Shown: positions 36,667-45,165, counted from the first letter of the stretch. The stretch is DNA of 64,000 nucleotides from Salinisphaera dokdonensis (GCF_040361215.1 NZ_APND01000001.1:372001-436000); one strand, 5' to 3'. The notes: a model not told the origin generated them from the letters alone. Program-made: numbers and translations.

Positions 36667-36740
36667 TTGCCGCATGTTGGCAGCGATTCACCCGCTCGAA
36701 CCGTCGAACGCCGGCCGCGCCGGACACAGGAAAATACACC

Positions 36741-38114
36741 ATGGGCCTGATCGGCATCTTTCTTTCGCTCGCGCTTCTGATGTTTTTGGCGTATCGCGGG
36801 ATCAGCGTACTGATTCTTGCGCCGCTGCTGGCCTTGCTGGCCACGCTGTTCGCCGGCGGGCTGCCAGTGCTGGCGACCTATACCCAGGTCTTCATGCCGG
36901 CGCTGGGTGATTACCTGGTCAAGTTCTTCCCGCTGTTCCTGCTCGGCGCGATCTTCGGCAAGCTCATGGCGGACTCGGGTTCCGCGCGCACCATCGCCGA
37001 ATGGTTCACCGAAACGATGGGCGCCAAGCACGCGATCGCAGCCGTGGTGTTCGCCTGCGGCGTGCTCACCTATGGCGGCGTGTCGCTGTTCGTGGTCGCG
37101 TTTGCGGTCTACCCGATCGGCAATGAGCTGTTCCGACGCGCCGAGACGCCCAAGCGCCTGCTGCCGGCCGCGCTCGCGCTCGGCTCCTTCACCTTCACGA
37201 TGACCGCGTTCCCCGGCACGCCGGCGATCCAGAACGCGATCCCCATGCCCTACTTCAACACCACGCCGTTCGCCGCGCCGATCTTCGGCACGCTGGCCGG
37301 GCTGGGCATGCTGATATTCGGCACCCTCTGGCTGAACCGCCGCCGTGCGCGTGCGGCGGCCAACGGTGAAGGTTACGGGCAACACGAACCCACCGATTCC
37401 GACGCCCAGACCCGGCCCGCTACGCTGCCGCCGATCTGGCGCGCACTGCTGCCGGTCGTGGCCGTGATCGCGCTCAATGCGCTGTTCACCTACCTCGTCA
37501 TTCCCTGGATGGACACCAGCTATCTAAGCCAGGAGGACTACGGCGGCGCTGAAATCGGCGACGTGCGCGGCATCTGGGCCATCATCGCCTCGCTGGTTTT
37601 CGCCATCGCGCTGGTCACGGCGCTGAACTGGCCGCGCTTCGACGATCTCAAGCAGAGCTTCAACCGCGGCACGCTCGGTTCGCTGCTGCCGGTGTTCAAC
37701 ACGGCTTCCGAGGTCGGCTATGGCGCAGTGATCGCATCGCTTCCGGCATTCATGGTGATACGCGACGCGGTGCTCGGTATTTCCAGCAACCCGCTGCTGT
37801 CATCCGCGGTGGCGACTAACGTGCTTGCCGGCATCACCGGCTCGGCCTCCGGCGGCATGTCGATCGCGCTGGAAACACTCGGCGGCGAATTCATGAGCCG
37901 TGCCCAGGCCGCCGGCATCGATCCCGAAATCATGCACCGCGTGGTCGCGCTGTCGTCCGGCGGCTTCGACGCCCTACCGCACAACGGCGCGGTCATCACC
38001 CTGCTTGCCATCACGGGGCTTACCCATCGGCAGAGCTATGCAGATATCTTCGTCGTCGCGGTGCTGATTCCGTTCAGCCTGACGCTGCTGGTGATTCTGG
38101 GGGCTTCGATATAG
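36741..38114 (+). CDS. GntP family permease
   Basis: This 457-residue membrane protein has about twelve hydrophobic segments. It has the family pattern FPLFLLGAIFGKLMADSG near residue 65, LTYGGVSLFVVAFAVYPI near 110 and the C-terminal SASGGMSIALETLGGEF and HNGAVITLL stretches. GntP relatives import gluconate and other organic acids such as hydroxybutyrate or citrate. It differs clearly from the gluconate permease at 50291, so its substrate is probably another acid; no catabolic gene adjoins it. Confidence 0.88.
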   Translation: MGLIGIFLSLALLMFLAYRGISVLILAPLLALLATLFAGGLPVLATYTQVFMPALGDYLVKFFPLFLLGAIFGKLMADSGSARTIAEWFTETMGAKHAIAAVVFACGVLTYGGVSLFVVAFAVYPIGNELFRRAETPKRLLPAALALGSFTFTMTAFPGTPAIQNAIPMPYFNTTPFAAPIFGTLAGLGMLIFGTLWLNRRRARAAANGEGYGQHEPTDSDAQTRPATLPPIWRALLPVVAVIALNALFTYLVIPWMDTSYLSQEDYGGAEIGDVRGIWAIIASLVFAIALVTALNWPRFDDLKQSFNRGTLGSLLPVFNTASEVGYGAVIASLPAFMVIRDAVLGISSNPLLSSAVATNVLAGITGSASGGMSIALETLGGEFMSRAQAAGIDPEIMHRVVALSSGGFDALPHNGAVITLLAITGLTHRQSYADIFVVAVLIPFSLTLLVILGASI

Positions 38115-38257
38115 CGATACTCGGCCGGCCACCCGCTGACCCACAACCGCTACACCGGCATACTCTCGCTCGGCCGCGTATTGCACGCGCCACGCATACC
38201 CCACCCGGCTGCGTTTCGATGCGCAAGCGCTGCGCGCCCCGCCGCGAGGAACATCGT

Positions 38258-38971
38258 TTGTCGAACAAGACCCTGCTCCGGCTGGCCCTGCTTGCCGTCG
38301 CCCTACTCATCTTCGTGCTCGGCTCGACCGTTTTCGATATCGGGCAGTTGTTCCAGGCGACCCGCAGCCAGTTCGAATCCCTGGGCTGGGCCGGCCCGGT
38401 ACTGTTCGCGCTGATCTACGGCGCGCTGGGCGCACTCGCCGCGCCCACCGGTCTGGTCGAACTGATCGCGGGCGCGATCTTCGGCTTCTGGACGGGCAGT
38501 GCGGCGGTCCTCGCGGGCGCCCTACTCGCTGCCAACGTGGGCTTCGTTTGCGGGCGCTGGCTCGCGCGCGACTGGGTGGCGAAGAAGCTGGACGGCAAAC
38601 GCCTCGCGCAGCAGATCGAAGCCGCCGTGGAACAGCGCGGCTTCTGGATCACCGTGCTGATCCGCCTGTCGCCCGCCGTGCCGTTCAACCTCACCAGCTA
38701 CGTGCTCGGTGCGAGCACGATCCGGTGGACGACCTTTATCGTCGCGTCGCTCCTCGGCATGTTGCCGATCAAGCTGTTTCTGATCTGGCTCGGCGCCAGC
38801 GGCCAGCACCTGCTGGGCGCGACCAAGCCCTCCGAATGGGGCGGCAACGAATGGCTGCTCTACGGCGGTGGGTTGGTCGCGACGATTGTGGTCGTCGTGC
38901 TGATCGGGTGGACCGTGGCGCGAACCAGTCAGCGCGTGCTTCGGGAAGCGGAAAAAGCGGAGAGTCGTTAG
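38258..38971 (+). CDS. TVP38/TMEM64 family (DedA-like, VTT domain) membrane protein
   Basis: This protein of about 237 residues has five to six membrane segments and the VTT signature: GALGALAAPTGLVELIAGAIFGFWTG near 50-75 and LIRLSPAVPFNLTSYVLGASTI near 135. Members help recycle or scramble lipids. The TTG at 38258 was chosen because GAGGA lies about eight bases before it. An upstream ATG (38219) would add thirteen mostly Arg/Cys residues and has no ribosome site. Confidence 0.87.
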   Translation: MSNKTLLRLALLAVALLIFVLGSTVFDIGQLFQATRSQFESLGWAGPVLFALIYGALGALAAPTGLVELIAGAIFGFWTGSAAVLAGALLAANVGFVCGRWLARDWVAKKLDGKRLAQQIEAAVEQRGFWITVLIRLSPAVPFNLTSYVLGASTIRWTTFIVASLLGMLPIKLFLIWLGASGQHLLGATKPSEWGGNEWLLYGGGLVATIVVVVLIGWTVARTSQRVLREAEKAESR

Positions 38972-39022
38972 CGGTTCCGCGGCGAGCGAGCGCGCCGGCA
39001 GGAAATCGTACGTCCTTCCCCA

Positions 39023-39787
39023 CTACGCATAGGCGGCGGCCTGCGAACGTGTCGCGATAATCGGCGCGCCATCGGTCACGATCACGGTGTGCTCGAACTG
39101 CGCCGAGCGGCTGTTCGGATCGCCCACCAGCGTCCAGCCATCGTCCATTTCCGACACGAACGTGCTGCGCGTCGACAGAAAAGGCTCCACGGCAATCACC
39201 TGCCCGTATTCCAGTCGGCGGCGATCCTTGCGATCGTAGAAACCGACAATGGCTTCCGGCTCTTCGTGCAGGGAGCGGCCCAGACCATGCCCGGCCAGAT
39301 TCTCGATCACCTTGAGCCGATGCGATTTCGCCACCCGCTCGATCGCCTTGCCGATCCTGTTGATCCGCGCGCCCGCACGCACCTCGGCCAATGCGCGCTC
39401 AAGCGCCAGCTCCGTGGCCTGACATAGCGACGCTTTTTCCTGCGCCACCGGGGCAACAACGGTCGTACCGCCCGTATCAGCGAAATAGCCGTCACGCTCG
39501 GCGGACACATCGACGTTCACGATATCGCCCGCGCCGATCACCCGCGCGCCGGGCACGCCATGGGCGGCCTCTTCGTTCACGCTGATGCAGGTGAAGCCCG
39601 GGAAGTCATAGCATTTCATCGGTGCCGAGGTTGCGCCCAGGCGCGACAACATCTGACCGCCGACTTCATCGAGTTCGGCGGTTGTCATACCTGGTTCGAT
39701 TGCGGCCAGCATGGCGTCGCGGATTTCGGCAACGATTCGGCCTATGGCCAGAATGCCGTCGAGATCGCGTTGGTTTTGGATGGTCAT
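39023..39787 (-). CDS. map: Methionine aminopeptidase, type I
   Basis: This 254-residue di-metal enzyme removes initiator Met. Key stretches are ISVNEEAAHGVPGARVIGAGDIVNVDVSAERDGYFADT (metal Asp residues), AGHGLGRSLHEEP (metal His) near 170, the Glu in VIAVEPFLST near 205, and SAQFEHTVIVTDGAP at the end. It is a stand-alone copy not next to rpsB, so it may be one of two map genes in the genome. Confidence 0.96.
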   Translation of the reverse strand: MTIQNQRDLDGILAIGRIVAEIRDAMLAAIEPGMTTAELDEVGGQMLSRLGATSAPMKCYDFPGFTCISVNEEAAHGVPGARVIGAGDIVNVDVSAERDGYFADTGGTTVVAPVAQEKASLCQATELALERALAEVRAGARINRIGKAIERVAKSHRLKVIENLAGHGLGRSLHEEPEAIVGFYDRKDRRRLEYGQVIAVEPFLSTRSTFVSEMDDGWTLVGDPNSRSAQFEHTVIVTDGAPIIATRSQAAAYA

Positions 39788-39975
39788 TGGAGTCTTTCAG
39801 GCGCTCGGAAGGACTCATGATACCGAGCGCGCTAGCCGGACGCCGTATACATGCACCGGGAGGCTGGGCATCGGCTTAGGGACCACAGTACGCGCTTGAT
39901 TATTGTTGCTCCGAAACCACACCTCCGCCCACGCAGGTGCATCACCCGAGACCCGAACCTATATACAAATAAGGG

Positions 39976-41271
39976 TTAGTGCTTCGAAACTACTAATTCA
40001 TTTAGGAAGCCGAGCTTCAATAGGCGCAACTTCACAACGCTTCTCGACACTTGAAACAGCCGCATAAGAGGTGCGGTCACCTTACAGAATGTTGCGATGT
40101 TGCAAGGTTGATGGTCGAGGTAAAGCAAACCATAGCCTCGATCGAATAGACCATGTAGCGAAACCTGTTTTAACAACTCCTCCTCGAATTGTTTTTTCGG
40201 CAACAGTAAACAAGATGCAAAATAGTTAGCCTGCCATTCCAGTCGCCGGATATCTCGCAGCTCCACGCCACCGGAGCTCTCAATCTCAATGTCTTCCTCA
40301 TGGCACGTTTCACGCCTCATGAATTCGCGATGCCGCAAAGAAAAATGCCCCAACTCGTGGGCGAGGGTAAATCTCCCTCGCTCTGGCGTTGAAGCTTGAT
40401 ACGTGTCTATCGAAACTAAGTCTGGCTCGAACGATATCTGGCCAAGCACTCCAGTCTCGAGCCTCGAACCATGTTCAACCACAAGACCAAATCGCTTGCG
40501 GAACAAATGGCAGACTTCATTTAATGGTACGGAGCCGGTCTCGTAATTGACTTCCGTCAGAAGATGGAGTGCGACTTGTTCGATTTGCCCCTCATGTAAA
40601 TAAGGAACAAACGGCTTAAGATCTGTAGTCGCTTTCTCAACATGCGAGAGAGCATCAAGGGTAGCGGAGCTCGCTGAAAACTTAGCCAGGGATTGAAAAA
40701 ACTCTCTTAAAGAGACCGTGTAGGCTCCACCCACATAGCCGTAAAAATCGAAATATTTGCTTTTATAGTCTTTATCGCGGAGAGCTTGATAAATACTGGA
40801 TTTATCGAAAGACCCAAATTTAGCTAAAGCCATACTGGAAGGCGAACGTGTCAGAACCCATTCGCGGTCGTCGTCGCCGAAATAGCGCAATAGACCTATA
40901 CCCTTGGATTTAGCGAATTCAAACGATCCTTCTTGATAAAAACTTTCTGAAAGCACGATCCCTTTGCAGTTGGCACCCGAGACCTGTTGTATTTTAGAAA
41001 AAAACTCTTCCACATCGTCCACAGGAATGCTGTGGCCGTAATTTTTGCACTCAAACAGGAATAACAGTGAGTAACGATCCTCGCCCGCCAACGTTACCTC
41101 AACGGAAATATCGAATACTATGTTTTTCTTCCGGTCTCTAGAGTAGTAGCCCTTTTTTCTGAATATTTCGCAGTATTCTTTCTTTGCGAAAAAGCGATCT
41201 TCTGCGATCTGTTTTTTAATATCAGAAAAGGCGCGATCTTCGAGCCGATCTCCCTTCTTGGTCGTATTCAT
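39976..41271 (-). CDS. Mrr-type nuclease-like domain fused to an ImmA/IrrE metallopeptidase
   Basis: This 431-residue protein has no signal peptide. Residues 1-130 look like an Mrr_cat/PD-(D/E)xK nuclease fold: Glu11 in the first helix, Asp54 in FDISVEV, Glu74-Cys-Lys76 in FECKNYG, then GIVLSESFYQEGSFEFAKSKGIGL, which matches the helix-strand end of that fold. Residues 140-245 are an unrecognised linker. Residues 245-360 are an ImmA/IrrE (M78) zinc protease: HELGH at 305-309 and the third ligand Glu345 in RLEWQANYFASCLLLP. No HTH or membrane segment is seen. The gene is visibly AT-richer than its neighbours, with many AAA and TTT codons, which suggests transfer. No partner gene or regulator adjoins it. 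A defence or stress role is inference. Confidence 0.8.
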   Translation of the reverse strand: MNTTKKGDRLEDRAFSDIKKQIAEDRFFAKKEYCEIFRKKGYYSRDRKKNIVFDISVEVTLAGEDRYSLLFLFECKNYGHSIPVDDVEEFFSKIQQVSGANCKGIVLSESFYQEGSFEFAKSKGIGLLRYFGDDDREWVLTRSPSSMALAKFGSFDKSSIYQALRDKDYKSKYFDFYGYVGGAYTVSLREFFQSLAKFSASSATLDALSHVEKATTDLKPFVPYLHEGQIEQVALHLLTEVNYETGSVPLNEVCHLFRKRFGLVVEHGSRLETGVLGQISFEPDLVSIDTYQASTPERGRFTLAHELGHFSLRHREFMRRETCHEEDIEIESSGGVELRDIRRLEWQANYFASCLLLPKKQFEEELLKQVSLHGLFDRGYGLLYLDHQPCNIATFCKVTAPLMRLFQVSRSVVKLRLLKLGFLNELVVSKH

Positions 41272-41374
41272 GATCTCAGAAAAGCAACAGGGTCAGAACC
41301 GATTGAGCCATAGAGAGAGGTCAAAAGAGATTTGATTGGATCTCGCATTCTAAGTCACAGCTGCTCTCTTGATC

Positions 41375-41402
41375 GTCACACCACTCTTTTATCAAATGTG
41401 AC
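41375..41402. promoter_or_regulatory. Inverted repeat GTCACA-N16-TGTGAC upstream of the nuclease-peptidase gene
   Basis: GTCACA (41375-41380) and TGTGAC (41397-41402) lie about 105 bases before the start at 41271, in the AT-rich stretch 41272-41514 that has no gene. This could be an operator; no matching regulator is nearby. Confidence 0.3.
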
Positions 41403-41523
41403 ACTGTCTGGATAGGCGACGGTGATAGCCGGTAACACGCGCCGGATATAAACTAGGTTAAAAAACAATCGACTTAGTTTGTGAGCGTTGAATTGCGCAT
41501 CCAGGCGAATTCAACTTGGGGTT

Positions 41524-41573
41524 TCGCACTGCTGTGCGAGTGTCTTTTATTTGCTTGTCCAAATAAAAGACAC
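41524..41573. repeat. Left terminal hairpin pair of repeat copy A
   Basis: Hairpin 1: TCGCAC-TGCT-GTGCGA (41524-41539). Hairpin 2: a perfect 14-bp stem GTGTCTTTTATTTG with loop CTTGTC at 41554-41559 (41540-41573). Confidence 0.9.
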
Positions 41574-42068
41574 CAAAACAAAAGACACCCCGTCTTGCGC
41601 CGATGCTTCGCATCGGTGCCCTGCGCTGCTCGCCCGGCCGGGCGCAGCCGGAACTCGCTGCGCTCAAACATCCGGCTGCTTGATCCCGGCCGCGCTCCGC
41701 TGCTCGGCGCTACACCCAAGGGGCCCAAATACAGGCAGGCTCGCTTTCGCTCGCTGGAGGTAGCGTCGCTACTTCTGTAGCTCGGATTAGCCGGAGGCGC
41801 AATCCGGCGGAAACGCGGACAAGCGCCCTCATTCCGGCTGCGTAGTTGCGCCGTCCTTACGCCCCGAACCGCGGTGCCTGTATTCGGGCCCCGTTGCACG
41901 GCGACGGAGACACGTAGTGGCGACGGGGGTCCGGCGCACTGCGCCGGTGCGTACAGCATGTCTGAGGATCGCCCAAGCGATCCGAGTTCTGTACGCATCC
42001 CGTCGCCGCTGCGTGTCGGAGGGCACCGGCGCAGCCGGCGCTGTGCCCGGGTGTCTTTTTGTTTGCTT

Positions 42069-42115
42069 ACTTTCTTTTGGACAAGCAAAAGAAAGTGAGT
42101 CGCACAGCAGTGCGA
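42069..42115. repeat. Right terminal hairpin pair of repeat copy A
   Basis: Hairpin 2: 11-bp stem ACTTTCTTTTG with loop GACAAG at 42080-42085 (42069-42096). Hairpin 1: TCGCAC-AGCA-GTGCGA (42100-42115). The loop is the exact complement of the left-end loop. Confidence 0.9.
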
Positions 42116-42202
42116 AACAAAAGGCGCGACTGACTGGTGAGCCGAGATAGCCGCGTACCTAAAGCACCAATTCGTCTACACCCACAGCAATTCTCAAGCC
42201 AT

Positions 42203-42238
42203 AAAAAAAGCCGGTTTCCATTAAGTGAAAACCGGCTT
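42203..42238 (-). terminator. Rho-independent terminator for the GST gene
   Basis: On the minus strand AAGCCGGTTTTC and GAAACCGGCTT form a stem around an 8-base loop, followed by a T-run (TTTTTTTAT). It lies about 58 bases after the GST stop. Confidence 0.85.
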
Positions 42239-42296
42239 CCAGGCTTTTCTGACATCGAAAGCGAGGCCGGTCAGCCCGTCCCCTTAACGAAACAGA

Positions 42297-42992
42297 TCAA
42301 CGCTTCTCGTACTGCTTGTTACCAAACATATTCTCCAAAGCATCCTTGTCCTTGCTGAGATCCGTGTGATGATCCGCCAGCACCTGCAAGCCCTTCTTCA
42401 CGTTCTCACGGTCACCAATCATCTCGAACCAGCGGCGAACATTTGGATAATCGTCGATATTCACGCCCTGGGTTTCGGCGCTGCGCAGCCACGGCCAAGT
42501 CGCGATATCGGCGATGGAATAGTCGTTGCCGGCGAGGAATTTGAAGTCCGCCAGGCGACGATCCATGACCCCGTAAATACGGTTGGCTTCGTTCTCGTAA
42601 CGCTTGACCGCGTACTCAATCTTCTCCGGCGCATACTTGTTGAAGTGATGCGCCTGGCCGAGCATCGGGCCGACGCTGGCCATCTGGAACATCAACCACT
42701 GCATGACATCGTTGCGCTTGACCGTATCGGTCGGCAGCAGACGGCCGGTCTTTTCGGCCAGATAGATCAGCATGGCGCCGGATTCGAACATCGAATACGG
42801 CTTGCCGTTGGGGCCGTCGTGATCGACCATTGCCGGAATCTTGTTGTTCGGGCTGATTCTTAAGAAGTCTTCGCCGAACTGGTCGCCCTTACCGATGTTG
42901 ATCGGGTGCGCTTTATATTCCAGCCCGATTTCCTCGAGCATGATGTGGATCTTGTGCCCGTTGGGCGTGGTCCAGGTATAGAGATCGATCAT
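42297..42992 (-). CDS. Glutathione S-transferase family protein (Nu-class / YfcG-like)
   Basis: This 231-residue protein has a thioredoxin-like N-terminal domain that starts MIDLYTWTTPNGHKIHIMLEEIGLEY. The TxPNGxK pattern belongs to the Nu-class (YfcG, YghU), which shows disulfide reductase activity with glutathione. NKIPAMVDHDGPNGKPYSMFESGAMLIYLAEKTG near 50-85 is the glutathione-binding region. The all-helical C-terminal domain includes YSIADIATWPWLR near 165. AAGGA precedes the ATG at 42992. A longer upstream frame has no domain support. Divergent from the NAD(P)-binding gene. Confidence 0.93.
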   Translation of the reverse strand: MIDLYTWTTPNGHKIHIMLEEIGLEYKAHPINIGKGDQFGEDFLRISPNNKIPAMVDHDGPNGKPYSMFESGAMLIYLAEKTGRLLPTDTVKRNDVMQWLMFQMASVGPMLGQAHHFNKYAPEKIEYAVKRYENEANRIYGVMDRRLADFKFLAGNDYSIADIATWPWLRSAETQGVNIDDYPNVRRWFEMIGDRENVKKGLQVLADHHTDLSKDKDALENMFGNKQYEKR

Positions 42993-43132
42993 TGATTGTC
43001 CTTCGCCGTAGAAAACGGTCGCTTGCAAATCGTTGACCCAACCTAAGGTTGTACGGTGCAGCAATGATTTCAACCGCTCGCGGCGATGCCGTGGGCCGCT
43101 CATACAAGCACAGCACGACAGGAAGGTCTGAC

Positions 43133-43771
43133 ATGAACGTATTGATCGTTGGATCCCACGGCAATATTGGCCAGCGTTTGGTACGCCAGATGGCCAAGAG
43201 CGCACATACCGCTCGCGCGATGGTTCGCGACGAATCTCAGCGTGACGAGATGCTCGCGCTCGGAGCCGCAGAGGTTGTGGTCGCCGATCTCGAAGGCGAC
43301 GTGAGCGATGCGCTCGCCGGCTGCGATGCGGTGATCTTCACCGCAGGCTCCGGCGCGCATACCGGCCCGGAAAAGACTGAAGACGTGGATCGCAACGGCG
43401 CGATCTCGATTATCGACCAGGCCGAACGCGCGGGCGTACGCCGTTTTCTGCTGGTGTCGTCCATGAACGCGGACACGCCGGAGAAAGGCCCCGAGAAGAT
43501 GCGCCACTACTTCGAGGCGAAGAAGGCCGCGGACGATCACCTGCGCGCGAGTGATCTGGAATACACGATCGTGCGCCCCGGCAAGCTGACCGACGAGGAA
43601 GCCACCGGCACCGCCGATATCGCCAAGGATCTGAACCGCTACGGCGAGGTCACACGTGAAGACGTGGCACACGCCCTGCTACTCACGCTGGATTCGCCGA
43701 GCACGATCGGCCAGCACTACGAGATGCTCGCCGGCGATACGCCGATCGAGAAGGCGTTGCGGGGCGTCTGA
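43133..43771 (+). CDS. NAD(P)-binding protein, atypical SDR (NmrA/YwnB-like)
   Basis: This 212-residue Rossmann protein has MNVLIVGSHGNIGQRLVRQM (GxxGxxG). VVVADLEGDVSDALAGCDAVIFTAGSG lies near 50-80, and VSSMNADTPEKGPEKMRHYFEAKKAADDHLRASDLEYTIVRPG near 110-150 is the atypical SDR region. Such proteins are oxidoreductases, epimerases or redox sensors; no substrate can be read. AGGAAGG lies upstream of the ATG. Its stop overlaps the next start (TGATG), so it is coupled to the glycosylase gene. Confidence 0.88.
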   Translation: MNVLIVGSHGNIGQRLVRQMAKSAHTARAMVRDESQRDEMLALGAAEVVVADLEGDVSDALAGCDAVIFTAGSGAHTGPEKTEDVDRNGAISIIDQAERAGVRRFLLVSSMNADTPEKGPEKMRHYFEAKKAADDHLRASDLEYTIVRPGKLTDEEATGTADIAKDLNRYGEVTREDVAHALLLTLDSPSTIGQHYEMLAGDTPIEKALRGV

Positions 43772-44454
43772 TGGCTGATTCTTCCAAGCAGGAAGTGGGC
43801 ACGGCCTACACCGCTGGCCGGGCCACGCCGCTGAGTTTTGACGCCGAAAAAGCCGTACACGAACTGAGCGCGGCCGATCCGGTGCTCGGCAAACTGATCG
43901 CACGCGTCGGCCCGTATTCACCGCAGACCGTGGCGGCGCCCGATGCGTTTCATGCGCTGATGCGCGCGATCGTCTATCAGCAGCTCTCCGGCAAGGCCGC
44001 GGGCACCATTCATCGGCGCGTGCTCGCCGCGCTCGACGGCGGCGATACGCCGGGTGCCGAACGCATTGCCGCAGCCGAGGACGCTACCCTGCGCGGTGCC
44101 GGGCTGTCGCAGAACAAGATGCTCAGCCTACAGGCGCTCGCCGCCGCACAGCTGGCCGGCGAACTGCCGGACGAATCGCGGCTCGACGATTACGACGACG
44201 CCGAACTGATCGAACGCTATTCCGCCATTCGCGGCATTGGCCGCTGGACAGTGGAGATGCTGCTGCTTTTCCATCTCGGCCGGCCGGACGTGATGCCTAT
44301 TCACGATCTGGGCGTGCGCAAGGGTTATGCGATGACCTACGGGCGCGATGAGCTTCCCAAGCCGAAGCAGCTGGAACGCGAATGTGAGATCTGGCGGCCT
44401 TATCGGTCGGTGGGGAGTTGGTTTATGTGGCGGGCGACTGAGTTGGAAGATTGA
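43771..44454 (+). CDS. DNA-3-methyladenine glycosylase (HhH-GPD superfamily, AlkA-like)
   Basis: This 227-residue base-excision enzyme removes alkylated bases. The helix-hairpin-helix is YSAIRGIGRWTVEMLLLFHLGRPDVMPIHDLGVRKGY near 150-185, with the catalytic Asp in MPIHDLG. ALMRAIVYQQLSGKAAGTIHRRV near 65 is the usual first helix pair. The N-terminal AlkA domain is absent, so it resembles the short Mag1/MagIII-like type. It ends about 100 bases before repeat copy B. Confidence 0.92.
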   Translation: MADSSKQEVGTAYTAGRATPLSFDAEKAVHELSAADPVLGKLIARVGPYSPQTVAAPDAFHALMRAIVYQQLSGKAAGTIHRRVLAALDGGDTPGAERIAAAEDATLRGAGLSQNKMLSLQALAAAQLAGELPDESRLDDYDDAELIERYSAIRGIGRWTVEMLLLFHLGRPDVMPIHDLGVRKGYAMTYGRDELPKPKQLERECEIWRPYRSVGSWFMWRATELED

Positions 44455-44567
44455 GTCGCTCGCTGACGCGCTGAAACCGTAGTCGATCTAGTGCAGTCTT
44501 CGGTCCTGACTCGGCGGGTTCAAGCCACGAGTTCTTCGGCACTCACGAGTTTGTCGGCCCTTTCGTT

Positions 44568-44614
44568 TCGCACTGTTGTGCGACTCCCTTTCTTTTGCTT
44601 GTCCAAAAGAAAGG
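44568..44614. repeat. Left terminal hairpin pair of repeat copy B
   Basis: Hairpin 1: TCGCAC-TGTT-GTGCGA (44568-44583). Hairpin 2: 11-bp stem CCTTTCTTTTG with loop CTTGTC at 44598-44603 (44587-44614). Confidence 0.9.
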
Positions 44615-45118
44615 AAGCAAAGAAAAAGACACCCCGCACGGCGCCGGCGCGAAGCGCCGGTGCACTCCGATGCTCGCGACGAAGGGATGCGGCCAGAACT
44701 CGGATCGCTTTGGCGATCCTCAAACAGCTGGCCGCACCGGCGCAGTGCGCCGGACACCCTTCGCCGCTGCGCGTCTCCGTCGCCATGCGAAGGGGCCTGA
44801 ATACAGGCGCCGCGGTTCAGAACGTCAGGCCAGCGCAACTACAGAGATGGATTGAGTGCGCCTGCCCGCGTTCCCGCTGGATCACGCCTCCGGCTAGTCC
44901 AAGCTAGAGAAATGGTGACGTGACCTTCCGCGAGCGACAGCGAGCCAGCCTGTATTGGGGCCCCTTGGACGTAGCGCCGAGCAGTGGAGGCCGAAAGCGG
45001 AAACAGACAGCCGGATGTTTGAGCGAAGCGAGTTTCCGGCTGGCCCGCTTGCGGCCGGAGCCGCGCAGGGCATCGGCGCAAAGCGCCGACGCAAGACAGG
45101 GTGTCTTTTGCTTTGGTT

Positions 45119-45165
45119 ACTTTCATTTGGACAAGCAAATGAAAGTGACTCGCACATCAGTGCGA
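45119..45165. repeat. Right terminal hairpin pair of repeat copy B
   Basis: Hairpin 2: 11-bp stem ACTTTCATTTG with loop GACAAG at 45130-45135 (45119-45146). Hairpin 1: TCGCAC-ATCA-GTGCGA (45150-45165). Confidence 0.9.

Larger units (their letters stand above)
41515..42130. repeat. Structured ~620 bp repeat element, copy A
   Basis: This is a non-coding element bounded by CTTGGGGTTTCGCAC on the left and GTGCGAAAC-AAAGG on the right. Each end has two hairpins, then inverted GACACCC / GGGTGTC words. Inside, 17-base arms GGGGCCCAAATACAGGC (41720-41736) and its near-complement (41876-41892) bracket a core. The core has a REP-like hairpin at 41783-41806 (CGGATT...AATCCG, with GCC-GGA-GGC within). 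The whole element is close to a large palindrome. Copy B at 44553-45174 is the same element inverted. Open frames across it are low-complexity, lack family features and run in all directions. No transposase or clear target-site duplication was seen. Confidence 0.85.

Noticed and set aside
41375..41402. GTCACA...TGTGAC as a CRP site
   Set aside because: CRP half-sites are TGTGA-N6-TCACA; here order and spacing are reversed and too wide.
41458..42150. Several open frames of 60-200 codons across repeat copy A (and the same across copy B, 44488-45431)
   Set aside because: They occur in many frames on both strands, are low complexity, and their apparent similarity comes from the shared DNA repeat. 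No start with a ribosome site and no domain.
41540..45146. The AT-rich hairpins of the repeat as ordinary Rho-independent terminators
   Set aside because: The loops are constant, the T-runs are inside the stems rather than after them, and they come as paired, inverted ends of one element.
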